Positions 29,418 to 39,221 of a DNA stretch of 64,000 nucleotides are shown piece after piece. Both the position numbers and the translations under genes were made by a program. Below the pieces are notes generated by a model, which was not told where the DNA came from, searched no databases, and saw only the letters and a program-made list of their open reading frames with translations. Every line of letters begins with the position of its first letter. Within the stretch, counting starts at the first letter, position 1. The stretch is from the NCBI RefSeq assembly GCF_031583145.1, contig NZ_CP134050.1, positions 92,001 to 156,000 of the forward strand. The letters run 5' to 3'. This DNA is from Brevibacillus brevis (lineage in GTDB: Bacteria; Bacillota; Bacilli; Brevibacillales; Brevibacillaceae).

Positions 29418-29987
29418 GTGAAACTGATCATCGGGCTGGGCAATCCCGGCAAGAAATATGAAGATACGAGACATAATGCCGGTTTTATGGCCATAGATAA
29501 AATAAGCGAGAAATGGGGTATTCCCGTCCAGCAGAACAAGTTCCGGGCACTTGTGGGCGAGGGCCGGATCGAGGGGGAAAAGGTGCTGCTGGCGAAGCCG
29601 CAGACGTATATGAACCTCTCGGGGGAATCCGTTGCGGAAATCATGAAGTTTTACAAGCTGATACCGGATGAGCTGGTGGTCATCTTTGACGATCTGGATA
29701 TGCCGACCGGCCAATTGCGCTTGCGGGAAAAAGGCAGCGCAGGCGGCCACAACGGGATCAAATCCATGATCCAGCACCTGGGTACGCAGGAATTCAAACG
29801 CATCAAGGTAGGCATCGGACGTCCAGAGCCGGGCCGGAGCGTCAGCGATTACGTGCTGCAGTCGTTTCCGGCAGCCGAGAGAGCAGACATCAACGAAGCT
29901 GTCAGCCTGGCTGCAGATGCCGCTGCGATGTGGACCCGTGAGCCTTTTGTCAAAGTCATGAACCATTACAACAGCTTGAAGCGCTGA
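29418..29987 (+). CDS. pth: Peptidyl-tRNA hydrolase
   Basis: Recycles peptidyl-tRNA (SpoVC in B. subtilis). 189 residues from a GTG behind GGAGGG. Catalytic His in DTRHNAGFMAID, KPQTYMNLSGESV with the conserved Asn, DDLDMPTGQLRLREKGSAGG and HNGIKSMIQHLG are present. Confidence 0.97.
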   Translation: MKLIIGLGNPGKKYEDTRHNAGFMAIDKISEKWGIPVQQNKFRALVGEGRIEGEKVLLAKPQTYMNLSGESVAEIMKFYKLIPDELVVIFDDLDMPTGQLRLREKGSAGGHNGIKSMIQHLGTQEFKRIKVGIGRPEPGRSVSDYVLQSFPAAERADINEAVSLAADAAAMWTREPFVKVMNHYNSLKR

Positions 29988-30031
29988 CCATCGGCCGAAA
30001 GCGTCATAAGCTCTCGGAAGGGGCCTGCCTA

Positions 30032-30061
30032 GTATGATTTTCCACCGCAGCGTCCATACTA
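30032..30061 (+). promoter_or_regulatory. Putative sigma-F/sigma-G promoter of fin
   Basis: GTATG, 18-bp spacer, CATACTA: full match to the sigma-G patterns GHATR and CATAMTA; read as sigma-F it has a 15-bp spacer and 9 of 10 fits to the -10. Confidence 0.65.
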
Positions 30062-30093
30062 ATCGATATGAAAGGTATGGGGGTGGCATATAC

Positions 30094-30324
30094 ATGAGCA
30101 TACGTTATACGTGTCGCTGCTGCGGGATGAAAATTGCGGAATTTGACGAAACACAGGTATCGGAAGCACAGCTCGGGTTTGATTCCTTGACCCCGGAAGA
30201 TCGGGCTCTTATAATATCGAGAGAACAAAGTGGAGATACGGTCGTCAGCATCACGTGCGACTACTGCCGTGAAGCGCTGAATCAGCATCCAGAGCTTTCA
30301 CTAGTCGGAAACCCGCTGCAATAA
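30094..30324 (+). CDS. fin: Anti-sigma-F factor Fin
   Basis: Forespore protein that helps switch RNA polymerase from sigma-F to sigma-G (YabK, DUF2757). Start ATG 30094 behind GGGGGTGG; the longer frame from 30034 would start within the promoter. 76 residues with two zinc-type pairs: CRCC (residues 7-10) and CDYC. Same place between pth and mfd as in B. subtilis. Confidence 0.93.
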   Translation: MSIRYTCRCCGMKIAEFDETQVSEAQLGFDSLTPEDRALIISREQSGDTVVSITCDYCREALNQHPELSLVGNPLQ

Positions 30325-30360
30325 GGGGATAAACTCGTTAGGAAGGCTTGCACTGACAAG

Positions 30361-30390
30361 GCCTTAGCTTGGGGAGCTAAGGCTTCTTTT
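30361..30390 (+). terminator. Intrinsic terminator after fin
   Basis: GCCTTAGCT and AGCTAAGGC form a perfect 9-bp stem around TGGGG, followed by TTCTTTT. Confidence 0.88.
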
Positions 30391-30479
30391 CGCATGGTCG
30401 ACCCATGTGTCATCGTGCGACAATAGCCGCTGGTGACCTACCTTTCGCATGACAGAAGAATTAGAGAGGGGATTAGTGA

Positions 30480-33400
30480 ATGCAAGTCATCATTAACCCG
30501 TTGAAGCAGGACACGAACGTCGGTACGATCGTGGCGGGGCTGGAAAAGGGACTGCACGAGCAGCTCGTTTCCGGATTGGCTGGTTCAGCCCGGCAGGTAC
30601 TCATGGCGACGTTGAAGCAGATGACGGATCGGCCGGTCTGTGTCGTGACCCACAACATGTTTCAAGCCCAAAAAGTATACGAAGACCTGATCGAGCTGGT
30701 GCCCAGCGATCAAGTGTTGCTCTACCCGGGCAACGAGCTGATCGGCTCCGAGCTCGCCATCGCCAGTCCGGAGATGCTGGCGCAAAGAATTCACGTGTTC
30801 AACCGTTTGGCCCAGGGCTTTACGGGTTTTTTAGTTGTTCCGTTTGCCGGTTTGCGCAGGCTGGTAGTCCCGCCGCATGTATGGAAGGCCGCGCAAATCA
30901 GACTGGCTGTCGGGGAAGAATTGGACATCGAGTCGTTTTTGCTCCGCTGTATCGAGCTCGGCTACGAGAGAGTGGACATGGTCGAGCGAAAAGGCGAGCT
31001 GAGCGTGCGCGGCGGTATCATCGACCTGTATCCCATCGATTCGGAATGGCCGGTACGGATTGAATTGTTCGATGTGGAGATTGACTCCATCCGTACGTTT
31101 GACATGCTTTCCCAGCGCTCGCTGGAATCAGTACAGACCTACACTATCGGACCTGCCAAGGAAATGATCGCTTCGACGCCACTCTTGCAGGAGTCGGCGG
31201 TGCGCTTGGAGCAAAAGCTCGGTGAAACCGTTGCCAAATTGAAGGACGGTGCCGCGAAAGAGAAGGTCGTGGAGAAAATCGGGGCGGACGTCGAGCGCAT
31301 GAGCCACGGACAGCGCTTTCCACAGCTCTATTCGTACATCTCGGTCATCTACCCGACAGAGGACACGCTGTTGTCCTACATGCCTGCCGACACCCTGATG
31401 ATCGTCGATGAGCCGACCCGCGTGCTGGACACGGCTGCCCAGCTCCAGAAGGAAGAGGCGGAATGGCTTACCGGGCGTATCATCCAGGGGGAGTACATGG
31501 CGAATCTCAGCTTGTCCCGCACCTACGAAGAGATCGTCCAGGCGAAAAAGCGCCAGATCGTGTACCTGTCGCTGTTCCTGAGGCAGTCCCCCAAGACCCA
31601 GCCGCAAAATATCGTCAATCTCACCTGTCGGACGATGCAAAATTTCCACGGGCAGATGAACGTGCTGAAGACAGAGCTGGCGCGCTGGCAGAAGTCGCAC
31701 GATCAGATCGTGTTTGTCGCGGCGGATCTGGAACGAGCCAAACGGCTGGAGCGCGTCCTGCACGATTACGAGATGGAGGCGGATGTGCTCGCCGAGTCAG
31801 TCGAAACCGTGCCGCCGGGTCGTCCCACGATCATTTTGGGCAACCTGCAGACGGGATTCGAGCTGCCTTTGAACAAGCTCGTAGTCATTACCGAGGGCGA
31901 AGTCTTCACAGCCAAACAGCGGAAGGCTCGCAAAGTGCAGCAGACGATGAACAACGCCGAGCGGATCAAGAACTACCTGGAGCTCAAGCCGGGTGACTTC
32001 GTCGTGCACGTCAATCACGGGATTGGAAAATACCTTGGAATTGAAACCAAGGAAATACTCGGAATTCATAAAGATTACCTTCATATTCAATACGCTGCTG
32101 GTGACAGTTTGTTTGTGCCGATCGACCAGATCGACCACGTTCAAAAATACGTGGCGAGCGAAGATGCCCAGCCGAAGATTTACAGCTTGGGCGGCAGCGA
32201 ATGGAAACGGGTCAAAAACAAAGTGCAGTCTTCCGTCAAGGACATTGCCGAAGACCTGATCAAGCTGTACGCAGCCCGTGAAGCGGCAGTCGGGCACTCC
32301 TTTTCGCAGGATACGGTGGAGCAGCGCGAATTCGAGGCGATGTTCCCGTACCAGGAAACCCCGGATCAGCTGCGGGCAATCGCGGAGGTCAAAGCGGACA
32401 TGGAACGCAGGCGCCCGATGGACCGTCTAGTATGTGGGGACGTCGGCTACGGGAAAACGGAGGTCGCTATCCGTGCGGCTTTCAAAGCGGTCATGGACGG
32501 CAAGCAGGTCGCCGTGCTCGTGCCGACCACGATTCTGGCGCAGCAGCACTATGAAACGTTCCGCGAACGCTTCGCGGACTATCCGATCCGCGTCGAGGTA
32601 CTGAGCCGATTCCGCTCGCGCAAGGAGCAGAACGCGACACTGAAAGGACTGAAGGAAGGAACCGTGGATGTCGTCATCGGGACGCACCGCCTGCTTTCCA
32701 AAGACTTGACGTTCCGTGAGCTGGGCCTCCTGATCGTGGACGAGGAGCAGCGTTTCGGCGTAAGCCACAAGGAAAAGCTGAAGCAGTTGAAGACCAACGT
32801 CGACGTCATCACGCTGACAGCTACGCCGATCCCGCGTACCCTGCACATGTCGATGCTCGGCGTGCGCGACTTGTCGGTCATCGAAACGCCGCCGGAAAAC
32901 CGTTTCCCGGTACAGACCTACGTCATGGATTACAGCCCGGCCTTGGTGCGGGAAGCGATCGAACGGGAGCTGGCCCGGGATGGACAGGTATTTTTCCTCT
33001 ACAACCAGGTGCAAGGAATCGAGCAGATGGCCGAGCAAATTTCCATGCTCGTGCCGGATGCGCGTGTCGCTGTCGCCCACGGCCAAATGAACGAGAGCGA
33101 ACTGGAAAGCGTCATCCTCGATTTCCTGGAGGGCAATTTCGACGTGCTCGTGAGCACGACGATTATCGAGACCGGTGTGGACATTCCGAACGTGAACACA
33201 CTGATCATCTACAATGCTGACAAAATGGGCCTGTCCCAGCTGTATCAGCTGCGTGGACGGGTAGGCCGCTCCAATCGGATCGCGTATGCATACTTTACGT
33301 ACCAGCGCGACAAAGTTCTGACAGAGGTGGCGGAAAAACGGCTGCAGGCGATCAAGGAGTTTACCGAGCTCGGATCCGGCTTTAAAATCGCGATGCGCGA

Positions 33401-34028
33401 CTTGTCGATCCGCGGTGCGGGGAATCTGCTTGGCGCGGAGCAGCACGGTTTCATCAACACGGTCGGTTTTGATTTGTACAGCCAAATGCTGAAGGACGCG
33501 ATCGACGAGCTGAAAGGCGAAGTCAAGCAGGAGAGTGCTGCCGCGGTAGAGATCAACCTGCAGCTGGATGCGTACATCCCTTCCATGTACATCACGGACA
33601 GCCGGCAAAAAATCGAGATGTACAAAAAGTTTGTGGCCGTCTCCTCGCTGGAGGACGTCGACGATCTGGCGGAAGAGCTGCTTGACCGCTTCGGTCCCGT
33701 ACCGAAGCCGGTAGAAAATCTGCTGACCATTTCCCGGCTGCGCGTCTATGCCTTGCAGCATCACATTACGGAAATCAGCCAGAAAAATCCGGACGAAATC
33801 AAGCTGGTCCTGCACCCCAGCCAAAACAACAACATCGACGGGGGAGCGCTGTTCGCGCTTGCCAGCAGTTGGAGCCGCAGGATAGGTCTCTCGGGTGGAC
33901 AACAGATCACCATAGCTGTTAAAGTAAAGGGGTTAAGAGAAGACGAGGGCGTGCAGCTGGTTGAAAAGCTGCTTCGCCAATTTCACCAGGTGCGAAAAGA
34001 CACCGGTACGGAAAGCCCTGTGTCCTAG
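30480..34028 (+). CDS. mfd: Transcription-repair coupling factor Mfd
   Basis: Displaces stalled RNA polymerase and recruits UvrA. 1182 residues, the usual length. Order: UvrB-homologous N-terminal modules (about 1-350), RNA-polymerase-interacting domain near 480-560 (FVVHVNHGIGKYLGIETKEI), RecA-like helicase domains with GDVGYGKTEVAIRAAF and VDEEQRFGVSHKEKLK, SATs-like TLTATPIPRTL, motif VI QLRGRVGRS, and the C-terminal TRCF domain. AGAGAGGGGA before the ATG. Confidence 0.98.
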   Translation: MQVIINPLKQDTNVGTIVAGLEKGLHEQLVSGLAGSARQVLMATLKQMTDRPVCVVTHNMFQAQKVYEDLIELVPSDQVLLYPGNELIGSELAIASPEMLAQRIHVFNRLAQGFTGFLVVPFAGLRRLVVPPHVWKAAQIRLAVGEELDIESFLLRCIELGYERVDMVERKGELSVRGGIIDLYPIDSEWPVRIELFDVEIDSIRTFDMLSQRSLESVQTYTIGPAKEMIASTPLLQESAVRLEQKLGETVAKLKDGAAKEKVVEKIGADVERMSHGQRFPQLYSYISVIYPTEDTLLSYMPADTLMIVDEPTRVLDTAAQLQKEEAEWLTGRIIQGEYMANLSLSRTYEEIVQAKKRQIVYLSLFLRQSPKTQPQNIVNLTCRTMQNFHGQMNVLKTELARWQKSHDQIVFVAADLERAKRLERVLHDYEMEADVLAESVETVPPGRPTIILGNLQTGFELPLNKLVVITEGEVFTAKQRKARKVQQTMNNAERIKNYLELKPGDFVVHVNHGIGKYLGIETKEILGIHKDYLHIQYAAGDSLFVPIDQIDHVQKYVASEDAQPKIYSLGGSEWKRVKNKVQSSVKDIAEDLIKLYAAREAAVGHSFSQDTVEQREFEAMFPYQETPDQLRAIAEVKADMERRRPMDRLVCGDVGYGKTEVAIRAAFKAVMDGKQVAVLVPTTILAQQHYETFRERFADYPIRVEVLSRFRSRKEQNATLKGLKEGTVDVVIGTHRLLSKDLTFRELGLLIVDEEQRFGVSHKEKLKQLKTNVDVITLTATPIPRTLHMSMLGVRDLSVIETPPENRFPVQTYVMDYSPALVREAIERELARDGQVFFLYNQVQGIEQMAEQISMLVPDARVAVAHGQMNESELESVILDFLEGNFDVLVSTTIIETGVDIPNVNTLIIYNADKMGLSQLYQLRGRVGRSNRIAYAYFTYQRDKVLTEVAEKRLQAIKEFTELGSGFKIAMRDLSIRGAGNLLGAEQHGFINTVGFDLYSQMLKDAIDELKGEVKQESAAAVEINLQLDAYIPSMYITDSRQKIEMYKKFVAVSSLEDVDDLAEELLDRFGPVPKPVENLLTISRLRVYALQHHITEISQKNPDEIKLVLHPSQNNNIDGGALFALASSWSRRIGLSGGQQITIAVKVKGLREDEGVQLVEKLLRQFHQVRKDTGTESPVS

Positions 34029-34059
34029 ACTGCCGGGCGATCCAGAAAGGGAGATCCAC

Positions 34060-35136
34060 ATGATGAAACGTTCTGTTGCGATTCTGTCCTCGGCTGTACT
34101 TGTTATGGCCTTGTTGGCGGGTTGCGGAAAAGCGGATGAAAATGCCCAGAACAACCAGAAGCCAGCAAATCAGACAGAAGGAACCAACCAAGGCAATCAG
34201 GCTGCGGATGCGAATGATCCGTTGGCACAGTTTCCAAAGCTGACCCTGCCGTTTAACGTAGACCCGAATGCGACTCTCGTGGAGTATAAGGGCGGAACCA
34301 TGAATGGCAAGGAATTTGAAGAGTTCCTGCGCGTCATCAACTTCATGAATCCGCAACAAGGCGGCATGATTGAAGCCGCAGACGACAACGCACTGAAAGC
34401 ATTTGCCCGCGAATACACGGCAACCAAGATTTTGGCTGCCCGTGCCGATGAGCAGATGAAAAAGGATTCCAAGGATCTGGCCGAAAAAACATTCGACAAG
34501 ATCAAGGGCCAGTACCTGGGTTACCTCGGCAAGGACGAGGCCAAGTTTACCAAGCTGATGGAAGGCCAAGGCGTCACCAAGGAGATGGTCGTCGGCCAAA
34601 TGGCGCTCATCAACGAATCGATCAACGTTCTGAAGGGCGGTATTGACGATGCGACCCTGAAGAAAGAGTACGACAGCATGGACAAAGCTTCCCGTACGAT
34701 TGCTTCGGTCCGTCACATCCTGATTTCCACGGAAAAACGCAAGCCGGAGGAAGCGCTTAAGCTGGCGAACGACCTGGAAGCTCGCCTGAAAAAAGGCGAA
34801 GACTTCGCGAAGCTGGCGAAAGAGTATACGGACGATCCAGGCAGCAAAGAAAACGGCGGGCTGTACGCCGACGCAGATGTGACCCAATGGGTGCCGCAGT
34901 TCAAGGACGCCGCATTGACACAGCCTGTCGGACAAGTAGGGCCGCCGGTGAAAACCGACTACGGCTACCACATCATCAAAGTGGAAAGCCGCAAGGAAAA
35001 GACATTTGATGAAATGAAGGATCAGCTTCGCGCGAGCTCGCTGGAGAAAGCGTATGACAACTTTGGCAAGCAAGAGCTGGACAAGCTGATCACCAAGTTC
35101 AATTTGCCGAAAGTGAACCATCCGGCCGCGCAATAA
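34060..35136 (+). CDS. PrsA-like peptidylprolyl isomerase lipoprotein
   Basis: Extracytoplasmic foldase. Start at ATG 34060 (ATGATG) behind AAAGGGAG. Lipoprotein signal with lipobox LLAG|C at residue 23; a low-complexity Asn/Gln spacer; SurA-like N-terminal helices; and a parvulin PPIase domain from about residue 220 (SVRHILISTEKR, FAKLAKEYTDDPGSKENGG, FKDAALTQPVGQVGPPVKTD, YGYHIIKVESR). 358 residues. Inserted between mfd and spoVT relative to B. subtilis. Confidence 0.92.
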   Translation: MMKRSVAILSSAVLVMALLAGCGKADENAQNNQKPANQTEGTNQGNQAADANDPLAQFPKLTLPFNVDPNATLVEYKGGTMNGKEFEEFLRVINFMNPQQGGMIEAADDNALKAFAREYTATKILAARADEQMKKDSKDLAEKTFDKIKGQYLGYLGKDEAKFTKLMEGQGVTKEMVVGQMALINESINVLKGGIDDATLKKEYDSMDKASRTIASVRHILISTEKRKPEEALKLANDLEARLKKGEDFAKLAKEYTDDPGSKENGGLYADADVTQWVPQFKDAALTQPVGQVGPPVKTDYGYHIIKVESRKEKTFDEMKDQLRASSLEKAYDNFGKQELDKLITKFNLPKVNHPAAQ

Positions 35137-35156
35137 TCGCGCTGCTTTCCATCGTG

Positions 35157-35188
35157 AAAAACAGGGGAACCCGGTTTCCCTGTTTTTT
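35157..35188 (+). terminator. Intrinsic terminator after the PPIase gene
   Basis: AAAACAGGGGAA pairs with TTTCCCTGTTTT (one G-T) around CCCGG, followed by T. Confidence 0.9.
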
Positions 35189-35197
35189 CGTTTTCTC

Positions 35198-35226
35198 GCA
35201 TATTCTTGTAACGAGGGCAAATACTA
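35198..35226 (+). promoter_or_regulatory. Putative sigma-G promoter of spoVT
   Basis: GCATA, 17-bp spacer, AATACTA (11 of 12 consensus positions). Would leave a leader of about 150 bases. spoVT is sigma-G dependent in B. subtilis. Confidence 0.5.
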
Positions 35227-35383
35227 TTATCACTCGCTACCGCCCGGGGGAGAGTAACTGAAACAAGCTGGAAAAAGTTGCAGCCGTCGCGCATAGGTAA
35301 AATTAGAATTTGAGGAAAAAATACAGGTAACGAACCAAGCCTTTTCACAACCCACTTCTCTTAGGAAAGCGAGGCAACATGAC

Positions 35384-35926
35384 ATGAAAGCAACTGGTAT
35401 CGTTCGTCGAATTGACGACCTCGGTCGGGTCGTGATTCCTAAGGAGATTCGTCGTACACTGCGCATTCGTGAAGGCGACCCGCTGGAGATCTTTGTGGAT
35501 CGCGACGGAGAAGTCATTCTCAAGAAGTACTCGCCCATTGGAGAGTTGGGAGATTTCGCGAAGGAATACGCTGACTCTCTGTATGAGAGCATGAATCATA
35601 CCGTTCTGATTTCGGACCGAGACAGCGTGATCGCAGTGGCGGGAGCTTCGAAAAAGGAATACCTGGAAAAGCCGATTGGCAGCATCGTCGAGAAATGCTT
35701 GGAAGAGCGCAAGACCCGGTTGGAGAAAAACGCTGGTACTTATGAGATTTGCCGCGATATGAACGAGACATACGGTTCCTTTGTAGTGGCTCCGATTGTG
35801 GCGGGGGGAGACCCGATTGGATCGGTCATCCTGCTCAACAAGAACGAGTCGACCAAAATGAGTGATTTGGAAATGAAAATGTCTGAAACGGCCGCTGGTT
35901 TCCTGGCCAAGCAAATGGAACAATAG
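35384..35926 (+). CDS. spoVT: Stage V sporulation regulator SpoVT
   Basis: Forespore transcription factor. 180 residues: AbrB-like DNA-binding domain (MKATGIVRRIDDLGRVVIPK, EIRRTLRIREGDPLEIFVDR) and a GAF-like C-terminal ligand domain (MNHTVLISDRDSVIAVAGAS to AGFLAKQMEQ). Has its own promoter and terminator. Confidence 0.97.
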   Translation: MKATGIVRRIDDLGRVVIPKEIRRTLRIREGDPLEIFVDRDGEVILKKYSPIGELGDFAKEYADSLYESMNHTVLISDRDSVIAVAGASKKEYLEKPIGSIVEKCLEERKTRLEKNAGTYEICRDMNETYGSFVVAPIVAGGDPIGSVILLNKNESTKMSDLEMKMSETAAGFLAKQMEQ

Positions 35927-35943
35927 CGCGAAAACGAACAAAG

Positions 35944-35972
35944 ACAGCCTCTCCTATCGGGGCTGTTTTTCT
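35944..35972 (+). terminator. Intrinsic terminator after spoVT
   Basis: ACAGCCTC pairs with GGGGCTGT (one G-T) around TCCTATC, followed by TTTTTC. Confidence 0.85.
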
Positions 35973-36008
35973 TTTGCCTTTCAAGTTTTCTTGCTAGGAA
36001 TACGCATG

Positions 36009-36017
36009 TGGTATAAT
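36009..36017 (+). promoter_or_regulatory. Extended -10 promoter of the SpoVB-like gene
   Basis: TGG then TATAAT, 40 bp before the start codon; a weak -35 (TCTTGC) lies 17 bp upstream. Confidence 0.55.
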
Positions 36018-36056
36018 GTACAAAGTTTCTGGTTGGAGAGGAGAAAATTCACTCAT

Positions 36057-37691
36057 ATGGCTCAAGAAAAGGCATCTGTACAATTTGTGAAAGGCGCCGC
36101 GATTCTCGGGGTAGCCGGTCTTGTCTCCAAGCTGCTTGGCGCGGTGTACCGCATTCCGTACCAAAACATTGCCGGTGATATCGGCTTGTACGTATACATG
36201 CAAGTTTACCCGCTGTATACCACGCTGCTCATCCTGGCGACGGCGGGTTTTCCCATTGCAATTTCCAAGATTGTCTCCGAGAGGGTGGCCGTTGGCGATG
36301 CGATCGGAGCGCGAAGAGCGTTTCGGGTTGCCAGCCTTGCCTTGATCGTGCTCGGCTTGTTTTTCTTTCTGCTGTTGTATGCGGGGGCGCCGATGGTCGC
36401 CGCGTTCATGGGGGACGGGCATTTGACCACGCCGCTTCGGGCGGTCGCCTGGTCGCTGCCGCTCGTGCCCATGGCGGCCATCCTGCGGGGGTATTTCCAG
36501 GGACATCAGAATATGATGCCCACAGGCGTTTCTCAGGTAGTCGAGCAGTTGATCCGCGTCATCTTCATTCTGCTCACGGCGTTTTGGGCCATGAGTCAGT
36601 ACCAGGATGCCTACCTTGCCGGGACGGGTGCGGTATTCGCCGCTTTCCCTGGCGGTGCGGCGGCTGTATTGGTGCTCTTGTGGTACTGGCGCAAGGACAA
36701 GCAGGGCAGACAGCTTGTAGCGGAACAAGGGCAGTCTCAAGGAGTCGCTGCTTGGACCAACCGTCAGATTTTGCGCAGTCTCCTGTTTTACGCGCTGCCG
36801 ATTTGCATGGGGGCGCTGGTATTGCCGCTCATCCCGCTGGTCGACTCGATCACGGTCGTGAACATGCTGCAGTGGAGCGGGATGCCTGAAGATCTGGCCA
36901 AGCTGGCGAAAGGGGCGTTTGACCGCGGTCAGCCGCTCATTCAATTCGGAACATTTTTTGCTACATCGCTTTCCCTGGCATTGGTGCCGGCGATCAGCGA
37001 AGCGGTGGCGCAGCGCCAACACCAGATGATTGCCAGCCGCTCGGAAGTAGCCATTCGCCTGACCTTTCTGTTAGGTCTTCCAGCGTCGTTCGGTCTTGCT
37101 TTGCTGGCAGAGCCGATCAATGTGATGCTGTACGGTGATACCAACGGCACGGAGGCACTCGCCGTGCAGTCGTTCACGATCGTCTTTGCGACGCTCAGCA
37201 TCTCCAGCGCAGGGATTTTGCAAGGGCTGGGAAGGGTGATGCGGCCTGCACGCAACCTGTTTATCGGTGTGGTGGTCAAGCTCATCCTAAACCTGGTGCT
37301 GGTACCGATCTGGGGCATTACCGGAGGAGCGATGTCCACGGTGCTTGCCTATCTGGTAGCGATGGGATTGAACGTACTGGCTGTCAAAAAGTACACCGGT
37401 GCTGCAATCGGCATCCGTCAGACCGTACTGAAGCCATTGATCTCGGTATTGATCATGTCTGTGGTGGTCATCGTGGTCGAATGGGGAGCCTCTTCCTTGC
37501 TCGGCAGTGCGGCGGTGCCGCAGCGCCTGTTCCACACCGTCGTCGGTTTGTTGGCCGTAGGCTGCGGTGCTTTGGTCTACTTGCTTGCCCTTCTGAGGAC
37601 AGGGGGACTGACGCGTACCGACATTCAGTTTTTGCCGAAGGGCAAGCGGATTGCTTCCCTGCTCTCCAAGCTGCACCTTTTACCGAAATAA
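36057..37691 (+). CDS. SpoVB/MurJ-like polysaccharide flippase (YabM)
   Basis: MOP-superfamily lipid-linked oligosaccharide flippase, 544 residues with about 14 membrane segments. MAQEKASVQFVKGAAILGVA, GLVSKLLGAVYRIPYQNIAG and the late LGRVMRPARNLFIGVVVKL loop are typical. Start at ATG 36057; GGAGAGGAG lies a rather long 14 bases before it. In B. subtilis yabM sits at the same place; a role in envelope or cortex precursor export is inferred from the family. Confidence 0.9.
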   Translation: MAQEKASVQFVKGAAILGVAGLVSKLLGAVYRIPYQNIAGDIGLYVYMQVYPLYTTLLILATAGFPIAISKIVSERVAVGDAIGARRAFRVASLALIVLGLFFFLLLYAGAPMVAAFMGDGHLTTPLRAVAWSLPLVPMAAILRGYFQGHQNMMPTGVSQVVEQLIRVIFILLTAFWAMSQYQDAYLAGTGAVFAAFPGGAAAVLVLLWYWRKDKQGRQLVAEQGQSQGVAAWTNRQILRSLLFYALPICMGALVLPLIPLVDSITVVNMLQWSGMPEDLAKLAKGAFDRGQPLIQFGTFFATSLSLALVPAISEAVAQRQHQMIASRSEVAIRLTFLLGLPASFGLALLAEPINVMLYGDTNGTEALAVQSFTIVFATLSISSAGILQGLGRVMRPARNLFIGVVVKLILNLVLVPIWGITGGAMSTVLAYLVAMGLNVLAVKKYTGAAIGIRQTVLKPLISVLIMSVVVIVVEWGASSLLGSAAVPQRLFHTVVGLLAVGCGALVYLLALLRTGGLTRTDIQFLPKGKRIASLLSKLHLLPK

Positions 37692-37730
37692 CAAGCAAGG
37701 CGTATACTTACGATCCAGGAGGCGAAACGA

Positions 37731-39218
37731 TTGGAAACAACCAAGCAGAAGATCACCGTCGTGGGTCTGGGCGCAGGAGACCTCGATCAATTGCCCTACG
37801 GAATATATCGGACGCTGAAGCAGGCGGCGCATCTGTACCTGCGCACGCAGGAGCATCCTGTCGTCGGGCAGCTTCGCGCGGAGGGCATTGCCTTTTCGTC
37901 ATTCGACGATACTTACGAGCGCCATGAATCATTCGAGGAAGTGTACGCGGACATCGCGGATCAGCTGTTTGCCGGGGCGCAGCAGCATGGCTCGATCGTC
38001 TACGCCGTACCGGGCCATCCGCTGGTGGCCGAGCGAACCGTACAGCTCTTGCTTCAGCAAGGAGCGAATCGCGGGGTGGAAATCGAGATCGGCGGGGGCC
38101 AGAGCTTCATCGACCCGCTGTTTGCGAGGCTGAAAATCGATCCGATCGAAGGGTTTTCCTTGCTGGATGGAACTGCGCTGCGGCCTGATCAAGTTTCGCC
38201 GGGGCTGCATACCATTATTGCACAGGTATACGACGCTTTCGTCGCCTCTGACGTCAAACTGACGCTTATGGAAATCCTGCCGGATGATTATCAGGTGACG
38301 GTTGCGACGGCAGTGGGGGTAGCCGGACAGGAACGGATCGAGACTGTTCCGCTGTACGAGCTCGATCGGCTTGACCACTTCGGCAACCTGTCTCTGGTCT
38401 ACGTGCCGCCGACTCGCGACGAACGCGTCTCGTACCGGCAGTTCTCTTATCTGAAGGAGATCGTGGCCATTTTGCGCAGCCCGGACGGTTGTCCGTGGGA
38501 TCGGGAGCAGACGCATCAAAGCATCCGCAAAAACCTCATCGAGGAAACATACGAGGTGCTGGAGACGATCGACGACGACGATCCGGATGCCATGTGCGAG
38601 GAGCTCGGCGACCTGCTGATGCAGATCATGCTGCACTCCCAGATGGCTGCGGAAGACGGCTACTTTACGGTCGACGATGTGGTCGCGGCTTTAAACGAAA
38701 AGCTGATTCGCCGCCACCCTCACGTATTTGGGGAAAAGAGCGCGAACGACTCCGAGGAGGCTCTCGCCAACTGGCAGGAGATCAAGGCGCAGGAAAAAGC
38801 GGCCAAGGGAATCGATGTCGCGGCAGCGTCGCAGCTGTCGGGAATTCCGCGAGATCTCCCAGCCTTGATGTACGCCTACAAGCTGCAGAAGAAAGCGGCC
38901 CAGGTAGGCTTTGACTGGGACGATGTGGCGGACGTCTACGCCAAGGTAGAGGAAGAGTACCGAGAGCTGAGGGAAGCGACAGAAGAAGAGCGCGCCGGGG
39001 AGCTGGGCGATCTGTTGTTCGCCGTTGTCAATCTGGCCCGCTTCCTGGGACTCGATCCCGAAGAAGCGCTTGCGCTTACCAACAACAAGTTCAAACAGCG
39101 TTTTTCCTATATAGAAGAAAAGCTGCGTGCGGCTGGCCGTTCTTTTGCCGAGACCGATTTGACCGAGATGGACCAATGGTGGGAAGAGGCCAAGCAGCAC
39201 GGAAAAAGGAGAGGATAA
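37731..39218 (+). CDS. mazG: Nucleoside triphosphate pyrophosphohydrolase MazG with N-terminal tetrapyrrole-methylase domain (YabN)
   Basis: 495-residue fusion: N-terminal SAM-methylase-fold domain (ITVVGLGAGDLDQLPYGIYR, YAVPGHPLVAERTVQLLLQ; about 1-220) and a duplicated MazG NTP-PPase domain with GCPWDREQTHQSIRKNLIEE, TYEVLETIDDDDPDAMCEEL GDLL and the second EEEYRELREATEEERAGELGDLLFAV. Cleaves abnormal NTPs; the methylase-like half has no known substrate. TTG start behind AGGAGG. Followed after 3 bp by rqcP. Confidence 0.94.
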   Translation: METTKQKITVVGLGAGDLDQLPYGIYRTLKQAAHLYLRTQEHPVVGQLRAEGIAFSSFDDTYERHESFEEVYADIADQLFAGAQQHGSIVYAVPGHPLVAERTVQLLLQQGANRGVEIEIGGGQSFIDPLFARLKIDPIEGFSLLDGTALRPDQVSPGLHTIIAQVYDAFVASDVKLTLMEILPDDYQVTVATAVGVAGQERIETVPLYELDRLDHFGNLSLVYVPPTRDERVSYRQFSYLKEIVAILRSPDGCPWDREQTHQSIRKNLIEETYEVLETIDDDDPDAMCEELGDLLMQIMLHSQMAAEDGYFTVDDVVAALNEKLIRRHPHVFGEKSANDSEEALANWQEIKAQEKAAKGIDVAAASQLSGIPRDLPALMYAYKLQKKAAQVGFDWDDVADVYAKVEEEYRELREATEEERAGELGDLLFAVVNLARFLGLDPEEALALTNNKFKQRFSYIEEKLRAAGRSFAETDLTEMDQWWEEAKQHGKRRG

Positions 39219-39221
39219 TTC

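Noticed and set aside
32427..33902. 491-codon minus-strand open frame
   Set aside because: Shadow of mfd.
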